A stretch of 64,000 nucleotides of DNA from Mycobacterium sp. Root265 (lineage in GTDB: Bacteria > Actinomycetota > Actinomycetes > Mycobacteriales > Mycobacteriaceae), in NCBI RefSeq assembly GCF_001428895.1, contig NZ_LMJA01000004.1, positions 164,089 to 228,088 on the forward strand, read 5' to 3'. The notes under the pieces are model-generated. The model ran no database searches. It saw nothing but the letters and a program-made list of their open reading frames with translations, and had not been told where the DNA came from. Positions 26,239 through 36,984 of this stretch are shown one piece after another. Made by a program: the position numbers and the translations under genes. How positions within the stretch are numbered: position 1 is the first letter of the stretch; every line of letters begins with the position of its first letter.

Positions 26239-27618
26239 GTGTCAGATGCCTTATGGATCGCCGTCGCGGTCGTAGCAGTCCTGCTTGTCACTGCACTGGT
26301 CGTCGGGCTGGTGCGTTACCGCAAGCGGCGGATCACCCTGTCCGCGCCGGACACCACCACCCAGATCGACAAGTCGGGCGGCTATAAGGCCTCATCAGGC
26401 ATCACGTTCAGCGGGCCGAGCACCGCGCCGCCGGTCGAGAAGGTCGATCCCACCGGACTGCCCGGCGTCGGTGACGACGCCGCCGTGCCGCGCGACGCCC
26501 CGAAGCGCACCATCGCCGAAGTCAAGCTGCCCGAGCCTCCAGTCGCCGAGCCGCCGAAGCCGGTCCTCGAACCCGAACCGAAGCCCGAGCCGAAACCGGA
26601 ACCGAAGCCGGAACCGACGCCCGCCCCCGAGCCGACGCCCGCCCCCGAGCCGACACCCGAGCCCGCACCGCCCGCGGCCACCGAGATCGAGGACATCGCC
26701 CCGGCGGAGGGCCGGCTGGAACGCCTGCGCGGGCGGCTGGCCAAATCGCAGAGCACCCTGGGCCGCGGCGTGCTCGGCCTGCTCGGCGGCGGCGACCTCG
26801 ACGAGGAATCCTGGGAGGAGATCGAGGACACCCTGCTGATCGCCGACCTCGGCCCCGTGGTCACCCAGAACGTCATCGCCGCGCTGCGCACCAAGATGGC
26901 CAGCGCCTCGGTGCGCACCGAGGCCGACGCCCGCGCCGTGCTCAAGGAGGTGCTGATCTCCGAACTGCGCCCCGATCTGGACCGCTCCATCCGCGCACTG
27001 CCGCATGAGGACAAGCCGTCGGTGCTGCTCGTCGTCGGCGTCAACGGCACCGGCAAGACGACCACCGTCGGCAAGCTGGCCCGCGTCCTGGTCGCCGACG
27101 GGCGCCGCGTGGTGCTCGGCGCCGCGGACACCTTCCGCGCCGCCGCCGCCGATCAGCTGCAGAGCTGGGGTTCCCGGGTCGGCGCCGATACCGTGCGCGG
27201 ACCCGAGGGCGCCGACCCGGCCTCGGTCGCGTTCGACGCCGTCGACAAGGGAATCCAGAACGGCGCCGACGTCGTCGTCATCGACACCGCCGGACGCCTG
27301 CACACCAAGACCGGGTTGATGGACGAGCTCGGCAAGGTCAAACGCGTGGTCGAGAAGCGCGCCAAGGTCGACGAGGTGCTGCTGGTGCTGGACGCCACCA
27401 TCGGACAGAACAGCCTGCCGCAGGCCAAGGTTTTCGCCGAGGTCGTCGCCATCACCGGGGTGGTGCTGACAAAGCTCGACGGCACGGCCAAGGGCGGCAT
27501 CGTTTTCCGCGTTCAGCAGGAACTCGGCGTGCCCGTCAAGCTCGTCGGATTGGGCGAAGGACCCGACGATTTGGCGCCGTTCGAGCCCGCCGCGTTCGTC
27601 GACGCCCTCCTCGGATAG
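26239..27618 (+). CDS. ftsY: signal recognition particle receptor FtsY
   Basis: GTPase that docks SRP-ribosome complexes at the membrane for co-translational insertion. 459 residues: an N-terminal TM helix (about 4-28), a Pro/Glu/Lys-repeat acidic linker (about 95-150, repeats of PEPKPEPK and PTPAPEPT), then the N and G domains with G1 GVNGTGKTT (about 267), DTFRAAA, DTAGRLH and [10 protein letters not shown]. The GTG start at 26239 gives the membrane anchor. Partner of Ffh encoded at 34354. Confidence 0.97.
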   Translation: MSDALWIAVAVVAVLLVTALVVGLVRYRKRRITLSAPDTTTQIDKSGGYKASSGITFSGPSTAPPVEKVDPTGLPGVGDDAAVPRDAPKRTIAEVKLPEPPVAEPPKPVLEPEPKPEPKPEPKPEPTPAPEPTPAPEPTPEPAPPAATEIEDIAPAEGRLERLRGRLAKSQSTLGRGVLGLLGGGDLDEESWEEIEDTLLIADLGPVVTQNVIAALRTKMASASVRTEADARAVLKEVLISELRPDLDRSIRALPHEDKPSVLLVVGVNGTGKTTTVGKLARVLVADGRRVVLGAADTFRAAAADQLQSWGSRVGADTVRGPEGADPASVAFDAVDKGIQNGADVVVIDTAGRLHTKTGLMDELGKVKRVVEKRAKVDEVLLVLDATIGQNSLPQAKVFAEVVAITGVVLTKLDGTAKGGIVFRVQQELGVPVKLVGLGEGPDDLAPFEPAAFVDALLG

Positions 27619-27621
27619 CCG

Positions 27622-27703
27622 TTTCGCAACCCAGAAACACACGTGTAACAGACAAGGCCAATCCGTTCACCCCAGCGAAACATCTGTGAACCACGGATGA
27701 AAC
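27622..27703 (+). promoter_or_regulatory. candidate GlnR binding sites upstream of amt
   Basis: In the 149-bp leader before amt, AC dinucleotides recur at helical spacing: 27669-70, 27680-81, 27690-91 and 27702-03, within GTTCAC-GAAAC and GTGAAC-GAAAC half-sites at 27665-27703. A weaker set lies at 27629-27649. This fits the actinobacterial GlnR consensus (gTnAC-n6-GaAAC, from established knowledge) and the usual GlnR control of amt-glnB-glnD. GAGGAGG at 27751-27757 is the amt ribosome-binding site. Confidence 0.6.
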
Positions 27704-27767
27704 GCGGGCAAAAGAGTCTCTTCGGGAGGCCGATTCGTCGGCGAAATCCCGAGGAGGTTCACACAAA

Positions 27768-29138
27768 GTGGTCTTTGCCTTAAGCGACGTCGTCACGGCT
27801 TTGCCGGACGATAGTTTCCTGCCGTTCGGCCCGGATGGATTGGACACCGGTAACACCGCGTGGGTCCTCATCTCGGCAGCCCTGGTGTTGTTCATGACGC
27901 CCGGCCTCGCGTTCTTCTACGGTGGTCTGTCCCGGCAGAAGTCCGTCCTGAACATGATGATGATGTCGTTCGGCTCGCTGGGCCTGGTCAGTGTCATCTA
28001 CGTGCTGTGGGGCTACTCGATGTCCTTCTCCGCGGGACACACCGGTGACCAGCCCGGCCTGTTCTTCGACAGCCCGTTCTCGCTGTTCGGCGTGAACCAG
28101 CTCGCCGAGGTCCGCGAGATCAACGGCGTCGAGAGCTTCGTCTACGGCGGCTTCGGCACCGTGCCGGCCATTGTGTGGGTCGCCTTCCAGCTCACCTTCG
28201 CGGTCATCACCGTCGCGCTCATCAGCGGCGCGGTCGCCGAGCGCATGAAGTTCGGCACCTGGCTGGTCTTCGGCGGCCTCTGGGTCACCTTCGTGTACTT
28301 CCCGCTGTCGCACATGGTCTGGGGCGGCGGTCTGCTGTCGGCCAACGAGCAGGGTCTGGCGGCCAAGCTGTTCGGTGTCGACGAGGAAGGCGCGGCCAAC
28401 GTCGCACCCATCGACTTCGCCGGTGGCACAGTCGTTCACATCAACGCCGGTATGGCCGCGTTGGTTCTCGCGGTGCTGCTGGGCAAGCGGGCCGGCTTCG
28501 GCAAGACCGCGTTCCGTCCGCACAACATCCCGTTCGTGATGCTCGGCGCCGCCATCCTGTGGTTCGGCTGGTTCGGCTTCAACGTCGGTTCCGAGGGCGG
28601 CGCCGACATGCTGGCCGGTCTGGTTTGGGTCAACACCACCGCCGCCACCGCCGCCGCTATGCTCGGCTGGTTGATCGTGGAGCGTCTGCGTGACGGCCAC
28701 GCCACCAGTGTGGGTGCCGCCTCGGGTGTGGTCGCCGGTCTGGTCGCCATCACCCCGGCCTGTGGCAACCTGACCCCGGTCTGGTCGCTGGTCGTCGGTG
28801 CCATCGCCGGTGTGTTGTCGGCCTTGGCAATCGGTCTGAAGTACAAGTTCGGCTACGACGATTCGCTCGACGTCGTCGGCGTGCACCTCGTCTCCGGCCT
28901 GTGGGGCACCGTCGCGCTGGGCTTCTTCGCCACCGACGCCGGCCTGTTCGTGGGCGGCGACTACAAGCAGCTGGTCGTCCAGATCGTGATCGCCGGAGTG
29001 GCACTGCTGTTCACCGCCGTGCTGACGACGATCATCGCCTTCGTGGTCAAGCCACTAGGCTGGCGAGTCACCAAGGAAGACGAAGACACCGGTATCGATG
29101 AGACCGAGCACGCAGAAACCGCTTATGAACTCGCATGA
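27768..29138 (+). CDS. amt: ammonium transporter Amt
   Basis: 456-residue, 11-helix Amt/MEP/Rh channel for ammonium uptake under nitrogen limitation. Family segments visible are GLAFFYGGLSRQKSVLN, FGTWLVFGGLWVTFVYFPLSHMVWG (cut here into two motifs), DFAGGTVVHINAGMAAL with the pore His, and WFGWFGFNVGSE. The final Asp/Glu-rich tail is cytosolic and contacts PII. The GTG at 27768 has a strong ribosome-binding site. First gene of the amt-glnB-glnD nitrogen operon. Confidence 0.97.
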   Translation: MVFALSDVVTALPDDSFLPFGPDGLDTGNTAWVLISAALVLFMTPGLAFFYGGLSRQKSVLNMMMMSFGSLGLVSVIYVLWGYSMSFSAGHTGDQPGLFFDSPFSLFGVNQLAEVREINGVESFVYGGFGTVPAIVWVAFQLTFAVITVALISGAVAERMKFGTWLVFGGLWVTFVYFPLSHMVWGGGLLSANEQGLAAKLFGVDEEGAANVAPIDFAGGTVVHINAGMAALVLAVLLGKRAGFGKTAFRPHNIPFVMLGAAILWFGWFGFNVGSEGGADMLAGLVWVNTTAATAAAMLGWLIVERLRDGHATSVGAASGVVAGLVAITPACGNLTPVWSLVVGAIAGVLSALAIGLKYKFGYDDSLDVVGVHLVSGLWGTVALGFFATDAGLFVGGDYKQLVVQIVIAGVALLFTAVLTTIIAFVVKPLGWRVTKEDEDTGIDETEHAETAYELA

Positions 29139-29177
29139 TCGGGAACAATTGACTGAGTCCTGGAAGGAATCGACTAA

Positions 29178-29516
<339 letters not shown>

Positions 29517-29583
29517 TCAGCTGGAGGGTCGTTTCCCGGCCAAATATGTGACCGTTCGAACGTAGGGCCGGGGGAGGACCGAA

Positions 29584-32082
29584 ATGACTGATCAGACACC
29601 AGATCCCGCTGCTGGAGCTTCCCGATGGGAGGCTCCGGCAGCGGGATCGCCGCGTCCGGCCAATGATCTGGCCAAGGCATCGAAACAACTGCTCGACATC
29701 GGTGGCAAGCAACTGGATTCAGCCGCACTGCGCGACGCACTGCTCGACCTCAACGAATTCTGGTTGTCCACCAAGGCCGCCGAGATCGGCATCACCCCCA
29801 CCAGCGGGTTCGCCATCGTGGCCACCGGTGGCCTGGGACGTGGCGAACTGCTGCCATACTCCGACCTCGACCTCATGCTGCTGCACGACAACATGCCGGC
29901 CGATATCGTCTCCCAGGTCGCCGAACTGCTCTGGTACCCGCTGTGGGACGCCAACATTCACATCGACCACAGCGTGCGCACCGTGCCCGAGGCGCTGCAG
30001 GTGGCCGGCGAGGACATCTCCGCCGGGATGGCCATGCTCGACGCCCGCCACATCGCCGGTGACGCCGAACTGTCCGCGCTGCTCACCGGCGGCGCCCGCC
30101 GCCAGTGGCGCATCGGAATCGCCCCGCGCTACGAGGAACTCGTCGAGCACACCCGCGCCCGCTGGGAACGCAGCGGACAGATCGCGCATCGCGCCGAGCC
30201 GGACCTGAAGAACGGCCGCGGAGGCCTGCGTGATGTGCAGCTGCTCAACGGCCTGGCCATCGCCCAACTCGCCGATGTCTACCCGAGCCGGCTGCTGGCC
30301 TCACCCACCGGCACCCTCGGCGAGGCTCACCTCGCGCTGCTCAACGTCCGCACCGAACTGCACCGCGTCTCCAAGCGCGGCCGCGAACAGGTACTGGCCC
30401 AGTACGCCGATGAGATCGGCGCCGCCCTGCGCATCGGGGACCGGTTCGACCTGGCCCGCACCATCTCGGATGCGGCCCGCACCATCAGCTACTACGTCGA
30501 TGCCGGTATCCGCACCGCGGGAAACGCATTGCCGCGCCGCGGATTCGCCGCGCTGCGCCGCCCGGCTCGCCGACCGCTCGACGAGGGAGTCATCGAGTTC
30601 GCCGGCGAGGTGATCCTGGCCCGCGACGCCAAGCCCGAACGCGACCCCGGCCTGATCCTGCGGGTGGCCGCCGCCTCGGCCACCACCGCGCTGCCGATCG
30701 CCGCATCGACGCTCAGCCGGCTCGCCGGTGCCGCACCCGAACTGCGCACCCCGTGGCCGCGCGAGGCGCTCAAGGACCTGCTGGTGCTGCTGTCCGCGGG
30801 GCCCGCCGCGGTGAACACCATCGAAGCGCTGGACCGCACCGGCCTGTGGGGACGGCTGTTCCCCGAATGGGGTGCGGTGCGCGACCTGCCGCCACGCGAT
30901 GTCGTGCACATCTGGACCGTCGACCGGCACCTGGTCGAAACCGTTTCCCGGGCAAGTGCATTCACCACCCGGGTGTCCCGCCCGGACCTGCTGGTGCTCG
31001 GTGCGTTGGTACACGACATCGGCAAGGGACGCGGCGGCGACCACAGCGTCATCGGAGCCGAACTGGCCACCCAGATCGGCACCCGACTGGGCCTGTGGCC
31101 CTCCGATGTCGAGGTGCTGTCCAAGATCGTGCGCTACCACCTGCTGCTGCCCGACACCGCCACCCGCCGAGACCTGCAGGACCCCAAGACCATTGCTACC
31201 GTCGTCGACGCGCTCGGCGGCGACTACCAACTACTGGAACTGCTGCACGTGCTGGCCGAGGCGGACTCGTTGGCTACCGGACCCGGGGTGTGGGGGGACT
31301 GGAAGTCCTCGCTCATCGGTGATCTGGTGCGCCGGTGCCGGCTGGTGATGGCCGGCGAACCGCTGCCCACACCGGATCCCGTCGACCCCCGCTACCTGGA
31401 ACTGGCCGCCGACGGGGTGGTCCATGTCGAGATGGTGGCCGGTGAAGGCCCGCACATCCACAACGTCACGATGATCGCCCCGGACCGCCGCGGTCTGCTG
31501 TCCAAGGCCGCCGGTGTGTTGGCGCTGCACGCCCTTCGGGTGCACTCGGCGTCGGTGAACAGCCGCGACGGGGTGGCCATCAACACCTTCGCGGTCTCAC
31601 CGCACTTCGGTACGCCACCGGCCGCCGAACTGCTGCGCCAGCAGTTCATCCTGGCCCTGGACGGTCAGCTCGACGTCATCGAGACCCTTGAGCGGCGGGA
31701 CCTGGAAAGTGCGGCGGCTGCTCCGCACCGGGCGGGGGAGACCCCGGCCTCGGTGCCGGTCAACCACACCATCGCCCCGCCGCGCATCCTGTGGACCGAC
31801 GGCGGCGCACCCGGTGAGTTCTTCGTCCAGGTCCGCGCCTCCGACCGGCCCGGTCTGCTGGCCCGGCTCACCGCCGTCATCGAACGCGACGACCTGGACA
31901 TCAACTGGGCCAAGGTCACGACCCTGGGCTCGGTGGTGATCGACGTCTTCAGCATCACGGTGCCCGCCCTGACCGCCGGTGAGGACGCCGCCAAGATCGC
32001 CGAGGCGCGTGCCGATCTGGAACGCGATCTGTACGCGATGCTGCCCGCACCACCGCCGAAAAAAGTGCCCGAAGCCAGCTAG
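29584..32082 (+). CDS. glnD: [protein-PII] nucleotidyltransferase GlnD
   Basis: 832-residue bifunctional enzyme that modifies/demodifies PII (adenylylation in actinobacteria, by family knowledge). Domains: nucleotidyltransferase with [18 protein letters not shown] (about 81-98), helical region, HD hydrolase domain with [12 protein letters not shown] (about 477), and two C-terminal ACT domains (about 620 and 740). ATG 29584 is well supported by GGGGGAGG a few bases upstream. Codons 7-22 form an exceptionally strong hairpin (see 29602-29648). The 3' end overlaps the converging oxidoreductase gene by 4 bp. Confidence 0.96.
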   Translation: MTDQTPDPAAGASRWEAPAAGSPRPANDLAKASKQLLDIGGKQLDSAALRDALLDLNEFWLSTKAAEIGITPTSGFAIVATGGLGRGELLPYSDLDLMLLHDNMPADIVSQVAELLWYPLWDANIHIDHSVRTVPEALQVAGEDISAGMAMLDARHIAGDAELSALLTGGARRQWRIGIAPRYEELVEHTRARWERSGQIAHRAEPDLKNGRGGLRDVQLLNGLAIAQLADVYPSRLLASPTGTLGEAHLALLNVRTELHRVSKRGREQVLAQYADEIGAALRIGDRFDLARTISDAARTISYYVDAGIRTAGNALPRRGFAALRRPARRPLDEGVIEFAGEVILARDAKPERDPGLILRVAAASATTALPIAASTLSRLAGAAPELRTPWPREALKDLLVLLSAGPAAVNTIEALDRTGLWGRLFPEWGAVRDLPPRDVVHIWTVDRHLVETVSRASAFTTRVSRPDLLVLGALVHDIGKGRGGDHSVIGAELATQIGTRLGLWPSDVEVLSKIVRYHLLLPDTATRRDLQDPKTIATVVDALGGDYQLLELLHVLAEADSLATGPGVWGDWKSSLIGDLVRRCRLVMAGEPLPTPDPVDPRYLELAADGVVHVEMVAGEGPHIHNVTMIAPDRRGLLSKAAGVLALHALRVHSASVNSRDGVAINTFAVSPHFGTPPAAELLRQQFILALDGQLDVIETLERRDLESAAAAPHRAGETPASVPVNHTIAPPRILWTDGGAPGEFFVQVRASDRPGLLARLTAVIERDDLDINWAKVTTLGSVVIDVFSITVPALTAGEDAAKIAEARADLERDLYAMLPAPPPKKVPEAS
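29602..29648 (+). repeat. 22-bp hairpin inside the first codons of glnD
   Basis: Left arm 29602-29623 and right arm 29627-29648 pair over 22 positions with 20 Watson-Crick and 2 G-U pairs, separated by only 3 bases. It begins 18 bases after the ATG and encodes [17 protein letters not shown]. Such a structure would hinder ribosomes or act as an RNA-processing or attenuation site between glnB and glnD. Confidence 0.8.
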
Positions 32083-34262
32083 GCCGGGGCGACCGTGACC
32101 CAGGTGTTGTTCACCGCCGCCGTCCCGGTGAAGGTGTCCACCTGATCGGGGTCGTGCAGATCGTTGACGTTGGCGCCACCCAACGTGTTCGCGTGCTGCC
32201 AGCCGGTGTCGCGGTGTCCCCAACCGTGCGGCACGGCGACCGCGCCCGCCCGCATCTCGTCGCTGATGTCCAGCGGAATGTCGATGTGCCCGGTTTCCGA
32301 GGTGATGCGCACGGTGTCGCCCTGGGCCAGTCCACGCGTCGCCGCGTCATCGGGATGCATCAGCACCGTGCACGTGTTGTTGCCGCCCGTCATCGACGGC
32401 ACGTTGTGCAGCCAGGAGTTGTTGCTGCGCAGGTTGCGTCGGCCGATCAGCTGCAACCGGCCGTCCCTGGGCTCCTCGTCCGGGGTGGCCAGCCGGGCGG
32501 CGGCGTCGGTGATGAACTCCGCGGGTGCCAGATGCACCCGGCGGTCCGAGGTGGCCAGCACCTTGTCCAGTCGGGGTTGCAGCGGGCCGAGATCGATACC
32601 GCCGGCACTGTTGCGCAGCGCCTTCATGGTGACGCCCTTGCGGCCGCGCCGCAGCCGGCCGTACGGACCGGTGGCCAGCGCGGCGGCGGTGACCCGGAGC
32701 GGATTGGCGAAGGCGATGAACTTCTCGCGCAGCGGCGCGGCGAGCTGGCGCAGCGGGGCCGGGAGTAATTCGAAGGTCAACCGGCTCAGGATCTCCCAGT
32801 CCTCCAGGGCGCCGACCGCCGGTTCGAAACTGCGGTGCTGATAGCGAATGTTGTTGCGCACACTGAACACCGTGGTGAGCAGCCCGACATCCTCGCGTTC
32901 CAGCGGGGACACCGGCGGCAGGATGAAGTCGGCGTGCCGGGTCGTCTCGGTGATGTACATGTCCACGGCCACATAAAGATCCAGCTGCGCCAGGCCCTCG
33001 GCGAGACGGCCCTTCTGCGGGATCGAGGACACCGGATTCCCGGCGTAGGTGATCATCGCCCGGATCTTCCCCGCGCCCTCGGTGAGGATCTCGTCGGCCA
33101 TCGCCACCGCGGGCAGTTCGGCGCGGAATGCCTTGTACCGGCCGGAGCGGTCGGTCCACAGGCCGTGCCCGACGGGGATGAACTTGGCCAGCCGCGGCAC
33201 ATCGACGATCGGGGTGGAGAACATGGTGCCGCCCGGCCGGTCCAGGTTGCCGGTGACGGTGTTGATCACCATGACCAGCCAACTCACCAGCGTCCCGGTT
33301 TCCTGCTGGCAGATGCCGATACGGGCGTAGATGGCCGCCGATTCGGCGGCGGCGTGCTCGCGGGCCAGGGTCCGGATCTCGTCGGCCTCGACACCGGCGC
33401 GAGCGGCCATGGCTTCCGGGGTGGCGTGCTCGACCAGGTCGGCGAGGTCCTGTCGGCCCGTCGTGATCGTGTCGAGGGCCGCTGTGTCGCAGAGGTTTTC
33501 GTTGATCAGTACATGGAGCATGCCCAGCAGCAGGTAGAGGTCACCGCCCGGGCGCACCGCGACGTGCTGATCGGCCAGCCGGGTGGTCTCGGTGCGGCGG
33601 GGATCGATGACCACCACCTTGCCGCCGCGGTGCCGCACCGCTTTGATACGCCGTCTGGCGCCGGGCATGATCGACAGCGAGCCGTTGGACACCGCCGGGT
33701 TGGCGCCCAGGATCACCAGCCGCTGGGTGCGGTCGATATCGGTGATCGGCACCAGCACGTTGGACCCGAACACCCGCCACGCGGCGTACTCGTGCGGCAT
33801 CTGGTCGATGGACGACGCCGAATAGAAGTTCGGGGTGAGCAGCGCGATGCGCAGCGCAAGCCCGTACATGGCGCCCGAACTGTGCGCGGCGGGGTTGCCC
33901 AGGTACATGCCCAGCGCGCGCACGCCGTGCCGGCGGCGGACACGCCGCAGCCGGGCGCCGATCTCGGTGAAGGCCTCGGCCCAGCTGACCGGTTCGAAGG
34001 AGTCCCCGACCCGTCGCATCGGCGTGCGCAGCCGGTCGGGGTCGTGGTGCAGGCCGCCCATCGCGGTCGCCTTGGGGCAGATGTAGCCCTTGGAGAACAC
34101 ATCGTCGGGGTTGCCGGCGATTCTGCTGACCTGGTCATCGGTGACCGTCACGTGGATTCCGCAGTGCGCCTCACACAGCGTGCACTGGCTGATGTGCGTC
34201 ACGCTCGTCGGCTCGTCGAGGTTGCTGCGCACCTCGGGGAGGGGGACGTCGATCGCTGTCAT
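32079..34262 (-). CDS. molybdopterin-dependent oxidoreductase with [4Fe-4S] cluster
   Basis: 727-residue DMSO reductase-superfamily enzyme (formate dehydrogenase/nitrate reductase-like catalytic subunit). The N-terminal cluster motif is [11 protein letters not shown] with the fourth Cys in GYICPKA (C27, C30, C34, C62). Molybdopterin domain segments include [46 protein letters not shown] and a C-terminal beta-barrel with [16 protein letters not shown] and VPHGWGH. No Tat signal is seen, so it is probably cytoplasmic. No electron-transfer subunits are adjacent. The promoter overlaps a perfect palindrome at 34278-34303. The substrate cannot be inferred. Confidence 0.9.
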   Translation of the reverse strand: MTAIDVPLPEVRSNLDEPTSVTHISQCTLCEAHCGIHVTVTDDQVSRIAGNPDDVFSKGYICPKATAMGGLHHDPDRLRTPMRRVGDSFEPVSWAEAFTEIGARLRRVRRRHGVRALGMYLGNPAAHSSGAMYGLALRIALLTPNFYSASSIDQMPHEYAAWRVFGSNVLVPITDIDRTQRLVILGANPAVSNGSLSIMPGARRRIKAVRHRGGKVVVIDPRRTETTRLADQHVAVRPGGDLYLLLGMLHVLINENLCDTAALDTITTGRQDLADLVEHATPEAMAARAGVEADEIRTLAREHAAAESAAIYARIGICQQETGTLVSWLVMVINTVTGNLDRPGGTMFSTPIVDVPRLAKFIPVGHGLWTDRSGRYKAFRAELPAVAMADEILTEGAGKIRAMITYAGNPVSSIPQKGRLAEGLAQLDLYVAVDMYITETTRHADFILPPVSPLEREDVGLLTTVFSVRNNIRYQHRSFEPAVGALEDWEILSRLTFELLPAPLRQLAAPLREKFIAFANPLRVTAAALATGPYGRLRRGRKGVTMKALRNSAGGIDLGPLQPRLDKVLATSDRRVHLAPAEFITDAAARLATPDEEPRDGRLQLIGRRNLRSNNSWLHNVPSMTGGNNTCTVLMHPDDAATRGLAQGDTVRITSETGHIDIPLDISDEMRAGAVAVPHGWGHRDTGWQHANTLGGANVNDLHDPDQVDTFTGTAAVNNTWVTVAPA

Positions 34263-34277
34263 GGGGGCCTCCGGCCA

Positions 34278-34303
34278 AATCTGTCATCGTGCGTTGACAG
34301 ATT
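34278..34303. promoter_or_regulatory. palindromic operator for the molybdopterin oxidoreductase gene
   Basis: Perfect 9-bp inverted repeat AATCTGTCA (34278-34286) and TGACAGATT (34295-34303) with an 8-base spacer, in the 91-bp gap between the divergent oxidoreductase gene and ffh. On the minus strand it overlaps a TAATCT -10-like element, placing it where a TetR/GntR-type repressor would act. No regulator gene is adjacent. Confidence 0.65.
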
Positions 34304-34341
34304 AGCGTCAGCGGGCCGCCTCGGGCCAGAACTCCGACCGT

Positions 34342-34353
34342 TAGGCTTATCAG
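34342..34353 (+). promoter_or_regulatory. leaderless -10 element before ffh
   Basis: TAGGCT at 34342-34347 followed by six bases and GTG 34354, with no Shine-Dalgarno sequence, as expected for a leaderless transcript. Confidence 0.5.
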
Positions 34354-35913
34354 GTGTTTGAATCGCTCTCTGACCGGTTGACCGGTGCACTGCAGGGCCT
34401 GCGCGCCCGAGGTCGGCTGACTGAAGCCGATATCGACGCCACCGCGCGGGAGATCCGGCTGGCCCTGCTCGAAGCCGACGTGTCGCTGCCCGTGGTGCGC
34501 GCCTTCGTCGGCCGCATCAAGGACCGCTCCAAGGGCGCGGAGGTCTCGGCCGCGCTGAACCCGGCCCAGCAGGTCGTCAAGATCGTCAACGAGGAGCTCG
34601 TCGGCATCCTCGGCGGGGAGACCCGGCAGCTCGCGTTCGCCAGGAACCCACCGACGGTGATCATGCTCGCCGGTCTGCAGGGTTCCGGTAAGACGACGCT
34701 GGCCGGAAAGCTCGCCAAATGGCTCAAGGCGCAGGGGCACACCCCGCTGCTGGTGGCCTGTGACCTGCAGCGCCCCGGCGCGGTGCGCCAGCTGCAGATC
34801 GTCGGCGAGCGCGCCGGTGTCGCGGTGTTCGCACCGCACCCGGGGGTCTCACCCGACGGCGTGACCATCGACCAGATGACCACCGGCGATCCGGTCTCGG
34901 TGGCCACCGCCGGCCTGGCCGAAGCCAAGTCCAAGCACTACGACGTCGTCATCGTCGACACCGCGGGCCGTCTCGGTATCGACGAGGAGCTGATGAGCCA
35001 GGCCGCGGCCATCCGCGACGCCGTCACGCCCGACGAGACGCTGTTCGTGCTCGACGCGATGATCGGCCAGGACGCCGTCACCACCGCCGAGGCCTTCGGA
35101 TCCGGCGTCGGATTCACCGGCGTCGTGCTGACCAAGCTCGACGGTGACGCCCGCGGTGGTGCTGCGCTGTCGGTCCGCGAGATCACCGGCGTGCCGATCC
35201 TCTTCGCCTCCAGCGGTGAGAAGCTCGAAGACTTCGACGTCTTCCACCCCGACCGAATGGCCAGCCGCATCCTTGGCATGGGCGACGTGCTGTCGCTCAT
35301 CGAGCAGGCCGAACAGCACTTCGACGCCGAACAGGCCGAAGCCGCGGCGGCCAAGATCGGCTCGGGTGAGCTGACGCTGGAGGACTTCCTCGAGCAGATG
35401 CTCACGATCCGCAAGATGGGCCCGATCGGCAACCTGCTCGGCATGCTGCCCGGCGCCGGCCAGATGAAGGACGCGCTGGCCGCCGTCGACGACAGCCAGC
35501 TCGACCGCGTGCAGGCCATCATCCGTGGCATGACGCCCGCCGAGCGGGCCGACCCGAAGATCATCAACGGCTCGCGCCGGCTGCGCATCGCCAACGGATC
35601 CGGTGTCTCGGTGGGCGAGGTCAACCAGCTCGTCGACCGTTTCTTCGAGGCCCGCAAGATGATGTCCCAGATGGCAGGCCAGATGGGAATGCCGTTCGGG
35701 CGCAAGAGCTCCCCGCGCAAGGCCGGCAAGGGCAAGAACAAGCAGGCCGGCAAGAAGAAGGGCCGCGGGCCGACGCCGCCGAAGAATCCGATGGGCGCGG
35801 GTCTGCCCGCCGGGTTCCCGGACCTGACCGGGATGCCCAAGGGCCTGGACGAGTTGCCGCCGGGTCTGGCCAACATCGATCTGTCCAAGCTGAAATTCCC
35901 GGGGCAGAACTAG
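34354..35913 (+). CDS. ffh: signal recognition particle GTPase Ffh
   Basis: Protein part of SRP that binds signal sequences and delivers ribosomes to FtsY. 519 residues: N domain, G domain with G1 GLQGSGKTT (about 108), DTAGRLGID and TKLDGDARGG, then the Met-rich M domain (about 330-450) containing the SGSG-like GSGVSVGEVNQL RNA-binding helix. A Lys/Gly/Pro-rich tail (about 445-500) extends past the usual M domain, as seen in actinobacteria. Confidence 0.97.
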   Translation: MFESLSDRLTGALQGLRARGRLTEADIDATAREIRLALLEADVSLPVVRAFVGRIKDRSKGAEVSAALNPAQQVVKIVNEELVGILGGETRQLAFARNPPTVIMLAGLQGSGKTTLAGKLAKWLKAQGHTPLLVACDLQRPGAVRQLQIVGERAGVAVFAPHPGVSPDGVTIDQMTTGDPVSVATAGLAEAKSKHYDVVIVDTAGRLGIDEELMSQAAAIRDAVTPDETLFVLDAMIGQDAVTTAEAFGSGVGFTGVVLTKLDGDARGGAALSVREITGVPILFASSGEKLEDFDVFHPDRMASRILGMGDVLSLIEQAEQHFDAEQAEAAAAKIGSGELTLEDFLEQMLTIRKMGPIGNLLGMLPGAGQMKDALAAVDDSQLDRVQAIIRGMTPAERADPKIINGSRRLRIANGSGVSVGEVNQLVDRFFEARKMMSQMAGQMGMPFGRKSSPRKAGKGKNKQAGKKKGRGPTPPKNPMGAGLPAGFPDLTGMPKGLDELPPGLANIDLSKLKFPGQN

Positions 35914-35915
35914 AT

Positions 35916-36983
35916 ATGCAGCCGCTGCATCTTCGCGGCCGGGGCCTACCCGATGGCGAGGAGGTGCAGTGGTGGATTCACCGGGGCACGCTGTCGGCCG
36001 AGTCGATCGCCAACGCCGACACCGTCTTTGACGGCGGCTGGATCATCCCCGGTCTGGTTGATGCGCACTGCCATGTCGGGCTCGGGCCCGGCGGCGCGAC
36101 CACTTTCGACGAAGCGATCGAACAGGCCGAGACCGAACGCGGCGCCGGCGCCCTGCTGCTGCGTGACGCCGGTTCCCCGGTGGACACCCGCAGCCTCGAT
36201 GACCGCGAAGACCTGCCGCGCATCATCCGCGCCGGCAGGCACCTGGCCCGGCCCAAGCGCTACATGCCCGGCCTGCCGATCGATATCGAGGACGAGACGC
36301 AGCTGCCGGCCTATGTCGCCGAGCAGGCACGCTGGGGCGACGGCTGGGTGAAGCTGGTCGGCGACTGGATCGACAGGGGAGTGGGCGACCTGGCGCCGCT
36401 GTGGTCCGATGACGTGCTGGTCGAGGCGATCGCGGCCGCGCACGCCAACGGGGCGCGCGTCACCGCGCACGTGTTCGGTGAGGATGCGCTGCCCGGGCTG
36501 ATCAACGCCGGCATCGATTGCATCGAGCACGGTACCGGCATCACCGAGGACACCATCGAGCTGATGCTGGAGCACGGCACCGCGCTGGTGCCCACGCTGA
36601 TCAACATCGACAACTTCCCCGGGATCGCCGATGCCGCCGGAAAGTACCCGACCTACGCCAAGCACATGCGCGACCTCTACGCGTCCTGCAAGCAGCGCGT
36701 GGGCGCCGCCCACGACGCCGGGGTGCCGATCTACGCGGGCACCGATGCCGGCGGCATGGTCAAGCACGGCCGCATCGGTGATGAGATCGACGCGCTCAAG
36801 GGCGTCGGGATGAGCCCGACGCAGGCACTGGGTGCGGCGAGCTGGGACGCGCGGGCCTGGCTGGGGCGACCGGCCTTGGAACACGGCGCATCCGCGGACC
36901 TGCTGTGCTTCGCCGAGGACCCCCGCGAGGTCGGGGTGGGCAACCCGGATCTGGTGATCCTGCGCGGCCGGGTCTGGAAGTAG
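35916..36983 (+). CDS. amidohydrolase family protein
   Basis: 355-residue metal-dependent hydrolase of the amidohydrolase superfamily TIM barrel. Metal and catalytic ligands visible are HxH in VDAHCHVG, a possible carboxylated Lys in GWVKLVGDW, His in VTAHVFG, His in CIEHGTG, and Asp in YAGTDAGG. Lacking TM segments or signal peptide, it is cytoplasmic. It directly follows ffh (3-bp gap) as in M. tuberculosis (Rv2915c position, from memory). The substrate is unknown; imidazolonepropionase/prolidase-like enzymes are the nearest type. Confidence 0.87.
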   Translation: MQPLHLRGRGLPDGEEVQWWIHRGTLSAESIANADTVFDGGWIIPGLVDAHCHVGLGPGGATTFDEAIEQAETERGAGALLLRDAGSPVDTRSLDDREDLPRIIRAGRHLARPKRYMPGLPIDIEDETQLPAYVAEQARWGDGWVKLVGDWIDRGVGDLAPLWSDDVLVEAIAAAHANGARVTAHVFGEDALPGLINAGIDCIEHGTGITEDTIELMLEHGTALVPTLINIDNFPGIADAAGKYPTYAKHMRDLYASCKQRVGAAHDAGVPIYAGTDAGGMVKHGRIGDEIDALKGVGMSPTQALGAASWDARAWLGRPALEHGASADLLCFAEDPREVGVGNPDLVILRGRVWK

Positions 36984-36984
36984 C

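Noticed and set aside
26575-26670. Short tandem repeats resembling a repeat array in ftsY
   Set aside because: They encode Pro-Glu-Lys/Thr repeats of the FtsY linker; irregular units without spacers, so not CRISPR.
32835-34361. 508-codon open frame antisense to the molybdoenzyme and running into ffh
   Set aside because: Shadow frame; contradicts well-supported genes on both sides.
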